64,000 bases of DNA. Origin: Shuttleworthella satelles DSM 14600 (lineage in GTDB: Bacteria; Bacillota; Clostridia; Lachnospirales; Lachnospiraceae). The notes beneath the pieces were generated by a model, which was not told where the DNA came from, did no database searches, and was given only the letters and a program-made list of their open reading frames with translations. Numbering within the stretch: the stretch's first letter is position 1; each line of letters opens with the position of its first letter. Shown here in pieces: positions 1 to 8,185 of this stretch. The stretch spans positions 124,001-188,000 of the forward strand of contig NZ_GG665866.1 of NCBI RefSeq assembly GCF_000160115.1, written 5' to 3'. The position numbers and the translations under genes are program-made.

Positions 1-546
1 CGGCAAGCCGACGACATTGCTGTAATCCCCCTGTATCCCCGTCACAAAGCGGGCCGCCCCGGACTGGATTCCATAAGCTCCCGCCTTATCCATAGGATCC
101 CCGGAAGCGACATAGTCGTCAATTTCTTTATCTGTCATCTCCGCAAAATTAACGTGTGTCGTCTCGTGAAAATGCCTTTCTACCCGCTGATCCCCCTTGA
201 TCAGGATCAGGCAGAGACCGGTGCAGACCTGGTGAGCTGTCCCGGACAACAGGGCCAGCATCCGCTTCGCGTCCTCCTCATCCCTGGGTTTCCCCAGAAT
301 CTCCCCATTCTTGACAACAAGCGTATCCGCCCCGATGATCAGCCTCTCTCTGTCGGGTTCTTTTTCCAGTCGTCCGGCGACCTCCCTGGCCTTGGCGGCT
401 GCCAGCTCTTCCACACGGACCCCGGGATCTTGCGCGTCGGAACGCTCTTTTCCATATGCCGGCATCACCTCAAACGAGAGCCCCAGCTGTGCCAGAAGTT
501 CTCTTCTTCTGGGCGACTGACTGGCCAGGATAATCCGATCAAACAT
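1..546 (-). CDS. maf: Maf-family nucleotide pyrophosphatase, 3' end beyond window
   Basis: Maf proteins hydrolyse dTTP/UTP or modified nucleotides and are linked to septum control and nucleotide housekeeping. Reading leftwards, the product begins MFDRIILASQSPRRREL, the classic Maf N-terminal signature (ASxSPRR), then has IIGADTLVV and, near the edge, DDYVASGDPMDKAGAYGIQ, which match the conserved GADT and YGIQG-type motifs. About 182 residues are visible, so only a short C-terminus is missing. The ATG at 546 gives the canonical N-terminus, but the frame stays open upstream through a 39-bp tandem repeat with in-frame ATGs at 579, 618, 660, 681 and 687, so a longer N-terminus is possible. No strong ribosome site distinguishes these starts. 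Confidence 0.9.
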   Translation of the reverse strand, partial: MFDRIILASQSPRRRELLAQLGLSFEVMPAYGKERSDAQDPGVRVEELAAAKAREVAGRLEKEPDRERLIIGADTLVVKNGEILGKPRDEEDAKRMLALLSGTAHQVCTGLCLILIKGDQRVERHFHETTHVNFAEMTDKEIDDYVASGDPMDKAGAYGIQSGAARFVTGIQGDYSNVVGLP

Positions 547-553
547 TTCTCTG

Positions 554-670
554 TTCCCATTCGTGTTCTGAACCTTCATCGTCTTTGCTCTATTCCCATT
601 CGCGCTCTGAACCTTCATCGTCTTTGCTCTGTTCCCATTCGCATTCTGAACCTTCGTCATTTCTCCGACC
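554..670. repeat. Tandem repeat, 3 x 39 bp, in frame with maf
   Basis: Three head-to-tail 39-bp units start at 554, 593 and 632; the first two are almost identical and the third has diverged at its end. On the minus strand each unit is a multiple of three, carries its own potential ATG start, and encodes a 13-residue repeat of the form MKVQNxNGNRAKT that joins directly to the maf start. The region could be a repetitive N-terminal extension of Maf or a repeated 5' leader. Confidence 0.85.
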
Positions 671-759
671 CCTGTCTGCATGGCCATTTCTCTTTCGCCA
701 ACAGATAAATTCTCTCAATCAGCTTCTCTGTATCTCAATCAACTTCTCTGTATCATCCT

Positions 760-1269
760 TCAGCGCTCTCCTGTGCCAACTGCCGGATCATACGCCAGTC
801 TCTTGCCATCCAGGGCGGCCTCCAGAAGCCGCCCGTCGACATCATAGACCAATTTCAGAGAGAAAAAGGCCTGATTCCTTTCCAGGAGATCAAAGAAAAT
901 TCGATCTCCCTCCCAGAGATTCAACTGGCCAATCTCATTCTTTTTGACCCATTCCAATTGTCCCTCGTCACAGTCGTGCATCTGTCCCGTCCAGGCGTCC
1001 GCCGTAAAAAGGGACATGTACTCGGCCCTGCCGTCATAAATGAAGGTGACCAGGCCCCGATAACGGTATGAGGTCAGGGTTAGTCCGGTCTCCTCCCTGC
1101 ACTCTCTGAGCAGGCATTCTTCTGGGGATTCCGTCCCCTCGAAATGCCCGCCGATTCCAATCCACTTGTCCCGATTGACATCCTTCTCCTTCTTGACCCG
1201 ATGCAGCATAAGATAGCTGTTATCTCTCTCAAGATAACAGAGGGTTGTCATTGCATTCTCACGGGGCAT
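760..1269 (-). CDS. NUDIX hydrolase, MutT/8-oxo-dGTP diphosphatase type
   Basis: Hydrolyses nucleoside diphosphates linked to another group; the closest subgroup by appearance is the small 8-oxo-dGTP/pyrimidine triphosphate pyrophosphatases. The NUDIX box is visible at about residues 40-63: GGHFEG, then RECREETGL, giving the GX5EX7REUXEEXGU pattern with all metal-binding glutamates. The protein has 169 residues, normal for the family. The start at 1269 is supported by GGAGG five bases upstream; a second Met lies six codons in. It reads toward maf, with about 210 bases between them. Substrate cannot be told from sequence. Confidence 0.88.
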   Translation of the reverse strand: MPRENAMTTLCYLERDNSYLMLHRVKKEKDVNRDKWIGIGGHFEGTESPEECLLRECREETGLTLTSYRYRGLVTFIYDGRAEYMSLFTADAWTGQMHDCDEGQLEWVKKNEIGQLNLWEGDRIFFDLLERNQAFFSLKLVYDVDGRLLEAALDGKRLAYDPAVGTGER

Positions 1270-1300
1270 CTTTCCCTCCGATCCCTTTTCCTACGGCATT

Positions 1301-1358
1301 TTCGATCTGTTTTCCTCTGTTTCGATCTGTTCCGCTGTTTCGATCTGTTCCGCTGTTT
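1301..1358. repeat. Short tandem repeat, about 3 x 18-20 bp
   Basis: The unit TTCGATCTGTTCCGCTGT occurs three times in a row (the first copy slightly longer) just upstream of the NUDIX gene start, in the gap before the alcohol dehydrogenase stop. Confidence 0.8.
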
Positions 1359-1412
1359 TGCCGTACCGCTGGGTGCCCTTTTTCGCCCTTGATATTTCTT
1401 ACAAAATTCTTT

Positions 1413-2495
1413 TTATTTAAGTCCAGCTATCCTCCTGAGCACCTGCTCGTTCGCGTCGAATGGGCAGATCTCTCGCTTGGCCGGCGTATTCATCACAGCG
1501 GTCAGACAATGGGCAAGGACTTCCTGGCTGACCTGAGGCACCTGACAGATCTGTCGGAAGAAAGCGTCCAAATCCCCAGGGCTCGCGAATCCCGCCTTTT
1601 CAAGCAGGTGGTCTCTCATCTGCGCGGGACACTCTCTCAGATATCCTGCCTGAAAGTAGCCGACGGCAATTCCGTGCGGAATTTGCGCCTCCAAAGTCAG
1701 GTTATAGGAGAGCCCGTGCGGCACCGTGGTCCCGGCCTGGGCTATGGACATGCCCGCAAGGCTGGAGGCCAGCATCAGGCGGCTGTAGCGCGCATCATCC
1801 GCCTCTTCAAGCCCCAGAAGGAAGTTCTTACTCTCCGCCCAGACCTCAAGACCCCGATCGACCAGCATACGGGTGTAGTCATCCGCCCCGGTATTGGCAT
1901 AGGCCTCTATCAGATGCGCCAGGGCATCTGTGGCCGTGTTGGCGATAAGACGCTTCGGCGCCTTTGCCAGATACTTGCCGTCGACTAAGGCAAGATCCGG
2001 GAAGAGCACATAGGGAATGGACCCCTTCAAGCCCTGCTCCCGGCGGGTCAAGACGGAAACTCCGGTCAGCTCTGATCCCGTCCCGCAGGTCGTCGGAATG
2101 CAGACCAGGGGCAAATGGCTGTTATCCTGTCCATTTTGGTAAAGCTTCTCCTCCTTCCAATTAGGATGAGCCAGCATAAGGGCAATCGCCTTGGCCGCGT
2201 CCAGAGGGGAACCGCCCCCGATTCCAACCACAAAGTCGCAGTCAGCGACATCGGCCGACCTGCAGGCCTGCATAATCGTCCGGGTAGATGGATTCTCCTC
2301 CACCTGATCGAAAATCTCATAATCCATCCCCGCGTCAGACAGTATCTCTGTCAGATCCGCCTGCGCCCCGGTCTTCTTGGCAGAGTGCGCCCCGGTTACA
2401 ATGAGCGCCTTTTTCCCCAGAGCAGTGATTTCTTTTGCATGCTTTGCGACGACGTCGCTCTCTTCATAAAGCCTGGCAGGCATATAGAATTTCAT
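1413..2495 (-). CDS. Iron-containing alcohol dehydrogenase
   Basis: Group III metal-dependent NAD(P)H alcohol dehydrogenase, 360 residues, cytosolic. The nucleotide-binding motif GGGSPLDAAKAIA is present, as are metal ligands in the second half: Asp and His of DALAHLIEAY, His of VPHGLSYNL and His of PHGIAVGYF. The reading frame is open 31 codons further upstream, but the start at 2495 has AGGAGG eight bases upstream and gives the usual N-terminus (MKFYMPARLYEE). Physiological substrate (ethanol, butanol, propanediol or a sugar-derived aldehyde) is not visible. It lies downstream of the FKBP gene with a gap of about 90 bases that contains an AATCGACT motif twice. Confidence 0.92.
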   Translation of the reverse strand: MKFYMPARLYEESDVVAKHAKEITALGKKALIVTGAHSAKKTGAQADLTEILSDAGMDYEIFDQVEENPSTRTIMQACRSADVADCDFVVGIGGGSPLDAAKAIALMLAHPNWKEEKLYQNGQDNSHLPLVCIPTTCGTGSELTGVSVLTRREQGLKGSIPYVLFPDLALVDGKYLAKAPKRLIANTATDALAHLIEAYANTGADDYTRMLVDRGLEVWAESKNFLLGLEEADDARYSRLMLASSLAGMSIAQAGTTVPHGLSYNLTLEAQIPHGIAVGYFQAGYLRECPAQMRDHLLEKAGFASPGDLDAFFRQICQVPQVSQEVLAHCLTAVMNTPAKREICPFDANEQVLRRIAGLK

Positions 2496-2584
2496 GGCAT
2501 TTTCCTCCTGAGATATGAAAAATCGACTGTCTTCTCGCGCCTGCGTGAACCTGCAGACGCGATATATGACAATCGACTTTTGCA

Positions 2585-3193
2585 TCACTTGATTTCCTGA
2601 ATGGTGACTGTGAAGGTGGCTTCTGTACCAGCCAGAGTAATCGGCCTGGACGTGTCCGCCTGCCCATCCTGCTTCATGGCGTAGCTTGACCTGTAATTGG
2701 CCGGGAAGGTGACATGTACGTCGAAGGTCTCTCCCTTCTTATGTCCAATGACCTGATCCTCAAAACCGGAAATGAAGGAGCCGCTCCCGAGTTTGAGATC
2801 ATAGTCGCCGGTTCCCCCGTAGAAGGCCGTATCCCCCACCTTACCGACATAGTGGATCACCGCCGTATCTCCCTTTTGAGCCTTGTAACCGGGGTCCGTT
2901 TTGGCGGAATCCGTCTGGTTCGTATCTGAACCGGAGGTCTTCTGGTCTTTCGTCTGACTGCTGTCCTTCTGCTCCTTGTTCTGGCCATCCTGGCTCTGGC
3001 TCTCTGTTTCGCTTCCCTGCCCGGACTTGCCGGCGCCGGAAGTACCGCTGCGGCTGAGCCCCCAGAGGAGCAGGACGACTGCCAGCACAATCACGGCAAT
3101 CAAGACCAGCAGCTTTCCTGTCTTCACCTTCTTCTCACGCTCTTTCTCTGCGGCCCTTCTTTCTCTGGCAGCCCTCTTATTCTCCGGATTCAT
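2585..3193 (-). CDS. Membrane-anchored FKBP-type peptidyl-prolyl isomerase
   Basis: A 202-residue protein with a basic cytoplasmic head (residues 1-26), one hydrophobic segment at about 28-46, a Ser/Gln/Lys/Asp-rich linker to about 105, and a C-terminal FKBP-like domain. The domain shows GDTAVIHYVGKVGDTAF and SFISGFEDQVIGHKKGE followed by VTFPANY, the pattern of the trigger-factor/FKBP isomerase fold. It probably assists folding of exported proteins at the outer face of the membrane. GAGG precedes the ATG at 3193. It follows the serine acetyltransferase gene by 27 bases on the same strand, so the two may be cotranscribed. Confidence 0.85.
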   Translation of the reverse strand: MNPENKRAARERRAAEKEREKKVKTGKLLVLIAVIVLAVVLLLWGLSRSGTSGAGKSGQGSETESQSQDGQNKEQKDSSQTKDQKTSGSDTNQTDSAKTDPGYKAQKGDTAVIHYVGKVGDTAFYGGTGDYDLKLGSGSFISGFEDQVIGHKKGETFDVHVTFPANYRSSYAMKQDGQADTSRPITLAGTEATFTVTIQEIK

Positions 3194-3220
3194 CTTCTTT
3201 TTTCCTCACTTTACTATGTA

Positions 3221-4309
3221 TTACCAGTTGAGCTCATTTAAGAGCTCTCCCTTGCCATTCTTATAAATCAATTCCTGATTCTTAATCGTAACCCTGGTCC
3301 CCTCCGGTATGGAGTGGGTGATAAACGCGTTGGAACCGATCACGGATCCCCTGCCGATCACGGTCTCTCCACCCAGGATAGAAGCTCCGGAGTAGATCGT
3401 CACATGATCCTCAATCGTCGGATGACGCTTGGTTCCGCGCAGACTCTGCCCTCCGGAGGTGGACAGGGCTCCCAGGGTAACTCCCTGGTAGACTTTGACG
3501 TGCTCTCCGATGATTGTGGTGGATCCGACCACGATGCCGGTGCCATGATCCATAAAGAAGTACCTGCCGATGGTAGCTGCCGGATTGATATCAATTCCCG
3601 TAACAGAATGGGCATATTCGGTCATCATGCGGGGAATCAGGGGCACGTCCAGCAAAAAGAGCTCATGGGCCATGCGATTGACTGTCGTCGCCAGAAGGCC
3701 GGGATATGAGAGCACAATTTCGTCCTTGTTAAGGGCGGCAGGATCCCCCTCCAGTGTCGCCTGCAGGTCTGTATCCAGGTATTCGCGAAGCTTGGGTATA
3801 CGGGAACAGAACTCCAGGACAATGGATCTTGCCTGCTCCTCAAAGAGGTATTCCTGTTCCGCCGCACAGACGCTTCCATCCCCATAACCGCTCGCGCAAT
3901 AGCTGGCCTTACCCTGTCTCTCCCCTTCCTGAGGAGAATCTGCATCTGGTTTTCCTGTCTTCTCCCCCGTGAAGAAGGAGTCCCCTCTATCCTGTGGTCG
4001 GATCCTGTCAGCTCCTGGGATGCCGTTCTGGCCGGACTGATAGCGAAGGACTATGTCGACCTGCTTGGTCAGCTTATAGATAACGTCCTCGATCCAGACC
4101 GTCAGATTGCTGGCCATATTGTAAACCTTGTAATTGGTATCCCGATAATAACCCGGGTAAATGATTTTTAACATACTATGGACGATCTCCCGGATCACCT
4201 GCGGGTCCGGTTGATTGAAAATCGCCATCTTATCAATATCCCGGCCCTTCTGATAATCCGCCAGGATCGACTCGACCACCCCGGTCACCTTCTCTTCATA
4301 TAATTCCAT
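3221..4309 (-). CDS. cysE: Serine O-acetyltransferase
   Basis: Transfers acetyl from acetyl-CoA to L-serine, giving O-acetylserine for cysteine synthesis. The C-terminal half is a left-handed beta-helix of hexapeptide repeats (about residues 235-345), with HSVTGIDINPAATIG, FFMDHGTGIVVG and GASILGGETVIGRGSVIG visible. At 362 residues it is longer than typical EpsC/CysE; the excess is a charged, Gly/Gln-rich insert at about 95-145. AAAGGAG precedes the ATG at 4309. No cysK neighbour is seen, but a TauE-type exporter lies upstream, which fits loosely with sulfur metabolism. Confidence 0.92.
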   Translation of the reverse strand: MELYEEKVTGVVESILADYQKGRDIDKMAIFNQPDPQVIREIVHSMLKIIYPGYYRDTNYKVYNMASNLTVWIEDVIYKLTKQVDIVLRYQSGQNGIPGADRIRPQDRGDSFFTGEKTGKPDADSPQEGERQGKASYCASGYGDGSVCAAEQEYLFEEQARSIVLEFCSRIPKLREYLDTDLQATLEGDPAALNKDEIVLSYPGLLATTVNRMAHELFLLDVPLIPRMMTEYAHSVTGIDINPAATIGRYFFMDHGTGIVVGSTTIIGEHVKVYQGVTLGALSTSGGQSLRGTKRHPTIEDHVTIYSGASILGGETVIGRGSVIGSNAFITHSIPEGTRVTIKNQELIYKNGKGELLNELNW

Positions 4310-4474
4310 GAAAACTCCTTTTTGCCCCCATCTCCCGTCTGCTTTTCTTCAGAGATTTCAAGCCCCTGTTTTCTCCCGGTATTCTATGCTTTTTATTATA
4401 TGCAATTTCCCGATCCTTGACCAATCATCCGCGCATGAAGGAAATCGGTCGGAAAAATTACGTCGTGTGACCTG

Positions 4475-4585
4475 TTTAGCCAAGAGCCGATTCTTATTGT
4501 CCCCCTGGCTGATACCGGGAAAATCGACTCTTTCGAACTATTCATCTCGCAGCCGGATCCCATCGTCCCTCTTGCTGTCACCGGC
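4475..4585. repeat. Two diverged copies of a 45-bp sequence, 66 bp apart
   Basis: In the 300-base gap between cysE and the TauE gene, 4541-4585 and 4475-4519 are imperfect copies (shared cores CCGGT, CAGC, GGGAC, CGGCT on the minus strand). The period of 66 is a multiple of three and the minus-strand frame gives PVTARGT and PVSARGT at the same point of each copy. No complete gene is apparent in this gap. Confidence 0.5.
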
Positions 4586-4615
4586 GATAGCGCGTCATGT
4601 AGCCTGCTCTTTCTT

Positions 4616-5335
4616 CTAAAGCAGGTTTGTAATGAGGAGGGAAATTCCCGAAATAAAAAGGAAGAGTACCACCAGATACTTGACCGTCCTCTCATTCATC
4701 CTGGAGGCAACCTTCATCCCTGCGAAAACCGCTGCAAACATAAAGGGATAGAGCATCAAGGACCTGGTAAATGTCTGCAGGGTAATAATTCCATAGACCA
4801 GATATAGAACGATGCGAATCGTCGTCTCCACCACAAATACCATATTCAGATTTGTCTTGAAAGTCTCCGTATCTTCTACATTGTTTCCCATGCCGACCGC
4901 CACCAGTGTCCCCACGCCGAACATCCCGAAGATCAGACCCGCGAAGATCTCGAAAATGACGCGAACAGGCCCGCGAAGGGGATGGGATACATTGCTCCGA
5001 ATATCCAGAAACATCTTCACAGACATCCCAATCACTACCAGGGCGAAAAAAATCTTGACCAGATGCGCGTCCAGGTAGCGAAGAAGATTCACACCGGTAA
5101 AAGATCCGATCACAACAACAATCGCTGTCGGAAGCCAGATTCGATAATCCAGCCTGGACCGGTTCCGCAGCGCCAGAATCAGGTTGGAGGGATAGGTTAA
5201 AAGCAATTCCACAGGGGAAATATCCACATTATTAGCTGTATAAGACGTTATGGTATCAAATACCAAAGTGTTGCCAAATCCAACCAGGCCTTTGACAAAC
5301 ATGGCCAAAAGGGTGGCAATGATAAATAACCACAT
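4616..5335 (-). CDS. TauE/SafE-family membrane permease
   Basis: An integral membrane protein of 239 residues with about seven or eight hydrophobic segments. The family exports or imports sulfite, sulfoacetate and other small organic acids. The N-terminal glycine motif VKGLVGFGNTLVF and the internal repeat-like IFGMFGVGTLVAVGMGN are typical of the duplicated TauE fold. GAGGG lies upstream of the ATG at 5335. It stands alone, flanked by cysE and an XRE regulator on the same strand; the sulfur link through cysE is an inference from context only. Confidence 0.85.
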   Translation of the reverse strand: MWLFIIATLLAMFVKGLVGFGNTLVFDTITSYTANNVDISPVELLLTYPSNLILALRNRSRLDYRIWLPTAIVVVIGSFTGVNLLRYLDAHLVKIFFALVVIGMSVKMFLDIRSNVSHPLRGPVRVIFEIFAGLIFGMFGVGTLVAVGMGNNVEDTETFKTNLNMVFVVETTIRIVLYLVYGIITLQTFTRSLMLYPFMFAAVFAGMKVASRMNERTVKYLVVLFLFISGISLLITNLL

Positions 5336-5412
5336 ATCTTATATCCCTCTTCTATATGACATGACGCAAACTGATCTCTAAACAAATTATTTTTGTGATT
5401 GCGAGAATCGGG

Positions 5413-6396
5413 CTATCCCTTGCGTCCGACGAGTCTCATAATCCCCATAATCGCGCCATACAGCACGCCGGCAACCGGCCAGATAATCCAGCTTCGATCC
5501 CACCTTCCGCTAATAAAGCTAAAGGCAAGATATCCGGCGACCGCAAGACTCCAGTAAATTGTTGCGATCGGAGCGTTTCTCCGACTTTCTTCTTTCCGGC
5601 TCCTTGTGTAGTCTCCCTCTTCCAGTAGCGTATTCATACTGTCCCAGATGACGCTGACCCTGACAATCATAAACACTCCAGTTGCGATGATTGCAAGTGT
5701 AGCACATACCGCGCCGACAACCCGAATATGATCTCCCTCAAACGCTGCGGCAAGAAAAATCGGGATTGCCGCGAGCACACAGAGAACGATCCCGATTGTC
5801 AGCCACTGATGGAAGGTTTGCCGAAACTTCTCTCTCTTCTCCCGAACCATCCCCTCTACTCCATATTCAGTATCAAGCGCTGCCGTCCCCAGGTACTCAA
5901 AGCGATTGCCCCCGAGTCCTGCAGTCACAAAGAGCGCCACCGCGATACCAATAAGAATCAGAAGAACGGAAACTCCTGCTGCTGCCGTCTGACTCTCCGT
6001 CATTGGAAGCCGCCCTTCCTTCTGCAGCGCGGCGAGAATCAGCAGCAGGATCGGAGACAGGATACAAAGCATTACACCCGTCGCTATCCGAATCGAGAAT
6101 TCTTTTTTACAGGTAAGGAAATCAACGGCTTCTTCCATACTTACTCTAACGGCCTCAGACTCCGTGTCCACAGGTACATTTGTTCCTTCCGGCGCACTGA
6201 TTTCGTCCTTCAAAAGATAATCCGTGCTCACGGCAAAAACCTCGGACAGTCTGAGAATTTTATTCATATCTGGTACGGATCGTGCACCTTCCCATTTGGA
6301 AACAGACTGCCTGCTGACATCCAGCTTCTCGGCAAGTTCCTCCTGTGACCAACCATTCTTCTTCCTGAGATCAATAATTTTATCGGCAAGTATCAT
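5413..6396 (-). CDS. XRE-family regulator with multi-pass membrane domain
   Basis: Residues 1-62 form a Cro/C1-type helix-turn-helix (LRKKNGWSQEELAEKLDVS, then RQSVSKWEGARSVPD). After a short acidic linker there are about six hydrophobic segments between residues 98 and 325. Such fusions are common in Lachnospiraceae and probably sense a membrane or envelope signal; no ligand can be named. The frame is open 20 codons upstream, but the ATG at 6396 has AAGGAG in good position and gives the normal domain start. Confidence 0.88.
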   Translation of the reverse strand: MILADKIIDLRKKNGWSQEELAEKLDVSRQSVSKWEGARSVPDMNKILRLSEVFAVSTDYLLKDEISAPEGTNVPVDTESEAVRVSMEEAVDFLTCKKEFSIRIATGVMLCILSPILLLILAALQKEGRLPMTESQTAAAGVSVLLILIGIAVALFVTAGLGGNRFEYLGTAALDTEYGVEGMVREKREKFRQTFHQWLTIGIVLCVLAAIPIFLAAAFEGDHIRVVGAVCATLAIIATGVFMIVRVSVIWDSMNTLLEEGDYTRSRKEESRRNAPIATIYWSLAVAGYLAFSFISGRWDRSWIIWPVAGVLYGAIMGIMRLVGRKG

Positions 6397-6657
6397 AGCA
6401 AGAGCTCCTTTCTTGTGTTTGATGGGTAAATCATAGCAATCATGGCGGTTGCACACTATAAAGCAGCCTTGACAATTTTGCTACTCACCATTGTAGAATG
6501 CCAAAAACGTGGTTGTCACCCTGCAGAGTCAGCCTTCTTCTCTCCCTATATTGTCTGGGTGGCGTATATCTTCCTTTTGTTTTCCTCGGATGCAAGCCTA
6601 TGTGTTCTATATTGATCAGGTCTCATCGTTGGCCTCTCTCTTCCTCCCGTTGAGACC
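6397..6657. other. Intergenic gap without a convincing gene
   Basis: No reading frame with a ribosome site or family resemblance was found here. A plus-strand TTGACA at about 6472 has no good -10 partner. The region marks the left edge of the accessory island. Confidence 0.4.
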
Positions 6658-6692
6658 AAATAAAACCGCCGGGGGATTCTCCTCAGCGGTTA
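6658..6692 (-). terminator. Probable Rho-independent terminator
   Basis: On the minus strand AACCGC pairs with GCGGTT around a GC-rich bulged stem, followed by TTTTATTT, just after the stop of the 63-codon gene at 6714. Confidence 0.6.
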
Positions 6693-6713
6693 TTGGACGC
6701 TCTGCGCAATTGA

Positions 6714-6905
6714 TCAGTCAATCTTAATTGTCCCGTCTACGTAGCCATCCATCAACTTCTTGATGACTGCCGCCTGCCTTTGTCCTCTCTCCTCACAGGC
6801 TTTCTTAAATACCTCTGCCTGCCCTTTGTACATACGGAAACTCTTTGTAATGTATCCATTCTTCTGATCCCATCTCTGCTGTGGGGTTAATCCGTCCTTA
6901 CTCAT
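6714..6905 (-). CDS. Small helical protein of unknown function
   Basis: A 63-residue charged protein starting MSKDGLTPQQRWDQKNGY. The ATG at 6905 has AGGAGGAG about eight bases upstream, so translation is likely. The centre (KSFRMYKGQAEVFKKACEE) followed by a second helix is compatible with a ribbon-helix-helix or small DNA-binding fold, but I do not recognise the family. It lies 31 bases behind another small unknown gene and near hicBA, in an island of short accessory genes. Confidence 0.6.
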   Translation of the reverse strand: MSKDGLTPQQRWDQKNGYITKSFRMYKGQAEVFKKACEERGQRQAAVIKKLMDGYVDGTIKID

Positions 6906-6936
6906 TGTTTGCTCCTCCTGTCTCTTAGTAGATCGC

Positions 6937-7134
6937 TTATAAAGTAAATCTAAACAAATCTCCATAATCCGATTCTACAATGATCTTGAAGATCTTTCTG
7001 CCCTTAACAGCCACATTGTCATAGGCATCCTCAACATTTCTGAACTTAATCCCTTCGTCCGTATCATAATTTACTAATATACAAGGCTTGAAGTAAAGCG
7101 AATGGTTTTCAATCGTCGTCTCCCCGCCTTTCAT
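6937..7134 (-). CDS. Small protein of unknown function
   Basis: A 65-residue reading frame rich in aromatic and acidic residues (IFKIIVESDYGDLFRFTL at the C-terminus). No family is recognised and there is no strong ribosome site, so it could be the remainder of a longer protein. It is followed by the 63-residue gene on the same strand. Confidence 0.4.
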   Translation of the reverse strand: MKGGETTIENHSLYFKPCILVNYDTDEGIKFRNVEDAYDNVAVKGRKIFKIIVESDYGDLFRFTL

Positions 7135-7215
7135 CTCATGTAAAATGTGTCTTTTGTTATGCTTTCACTTTCTTTCTAACTATACTTTCTCTTTCTTGCT
7201 AAGTTATGAAACTAT

Positions 7216-7644
7216 TTATTTTGCGGCCAGTTTCTGCGCAAGAGCATCCTGAAGAACCTGAGAAAAATTAATACCGAGAGCAGTTGCTTCATCATCCATC
7301 CAGGCGGGAATAGTGCAGTTTTTTCTTACGGACAGGTTGCGATACTTCCTGCGATATCCGGCAATATCTGCATCAATATAGGTTAACATGCCATCGGAAA
7401 AATCAATTTCTCTATCTGCCTTCTCCCTGGCAATTACAACGGCTTTCTTGGCGGATGATGCATCAGGAACAAAATTATCTTCGTCTTGTAGAGTCATCAC
7501 AAACAAGCTAATTGCGTCTCTCGCCATAGAAATTGCATCAAACTCATCACTCCCCTCTGTCACAATATCAAGATCGGGGACATATGCCAGATATATATCA
7601 TCGTATTTTTTAATTAAAGTCGGATAAATTACTTTGTCTCTCAT
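7216..7644 (-). CDS. hicB: HicB-type antitoxin
   Basis: 142 residues. The N-terminal half has the partial RNase-H-like HicB fold (IKKYDDIYLAYVPDLDIVTEG, then EFDAISMARDAISLFV). The C-terminus (NCTIPAWMDDEATALGINF followed by SQVLQDALAQKL) looks like a ribbon-helix-helix DNA-binding tail. It would neutralise HicA and repress the pair. AAGGAG precedes the ATG at 7644. The toxin gene lies just upstream, the usual hicA-hicB order. Confidence 0.85.
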   Translation of the reverse strand: MRDKVIYPTLIKKYDDIYLAYVPDLDIVTEGSDEFDAISMARDAISLFVMTLQDEDNFVPDASSAKKAVVIAREKADREIDFSDGMLTYIDADIAGYRRKYRNLSVRKNCTIPAWMDDEATALGINFSQVLQDALAQKLAAK

Positions 7645-7675
7645 GCATTCTCTCCTTCCTCATAGATAACGGATT

Positions 7676-7849
7676 CTACTCGAGCCTCCACTTTTTGAGA
7701 ATTGACCTTGCCAATCTTTCGTTTACTTCTCTATGTCTCGGAATGACTTCTCTGTCTTTCCCCCTCACATAGATGTCATGATTTCCTCCGTGAGAAGAAA
7801 ATTCAAACCCAGCTTCGGTCAATTTTTTGATTAAGTCTTTTTGCTTCAT
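7676..7849 (-). CDS. hicA: HicA-type mRNA interferase toxin
   Basis: 57 residues with a double-stranded RNA-binding-like fold. The motif FEFSSHGGNHDIYV contains the catalytic histidine in the typical G-x-H context, and the C-terminus EVNERLARSILKKW is characteristic. The ATG at 7849 has GAGGAG upstream; the open frame extends further but without support. HicA cleaves mRNA when free of HicB. Both residues and length look intact, so the pair could be functional. Confidence 0.85.
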   Translation of the reverse strand: MKQKDLIKKLTEAGFEFSSHGGNHDIYVRGKDREVIPRHREVNERLARSILKKWRLE

Positions 7850-8002
7850 CTTCTCCTCGCTTTTCACGCTTATCATATGCGCGTATAATGCGCATGTCAA
7901 TATTTGGGGTCACCCGCACTCTTCGTTTCCGTTCTTTTCGCCGTATGTGTATTATCAATGAGACGTAGAAAATACAATAACAGATTTTACACACGAGGAT
8001 AA

Positions 8003-8185
8003 TCAAATTTTTACATGATATGGTTTCATATTGTTTTCAGATACATATACAGAACCTTGTAACCAACGAAAACCATTTTTAATCATTTGTTTACGAATTA
8101 TCTCATACGCATTGTTCCAGCTTTCTGTTGGGTAATAAATTTTAAGGGCATTAGTATCAAGGTCAAAAGTTATTTGTTTTCTTGT
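8003..8185 (-). pseudogene. VapD-like ribonuclease fragment
   Basis: The minus strand encodes RKQITFDLDTNALKIYYP, then ESWNNAYEIIRKQM and NGFRWLQGSVYVSENN, closely matching the N-terminal half of VapD endoribonucleases (FDLDT, YYPxxSWxxAY, NGFxxxQGSVY). A stop at 8003 truncates it after about 57 residues, against about 95 in the family, and no ATG precedes the conserved start. It overlaps the end of the preceding immunity-like frame. I take it as a decayed gene; function is lost unless a longer product arises. Confidence 0.6.

Noticed and set aside
154-947. Plus-strand open frames opposite maf and its repeat
   Set aside because: Antisense shadows of a well-supported Maf frame; the repeat explains their periodic sequence.
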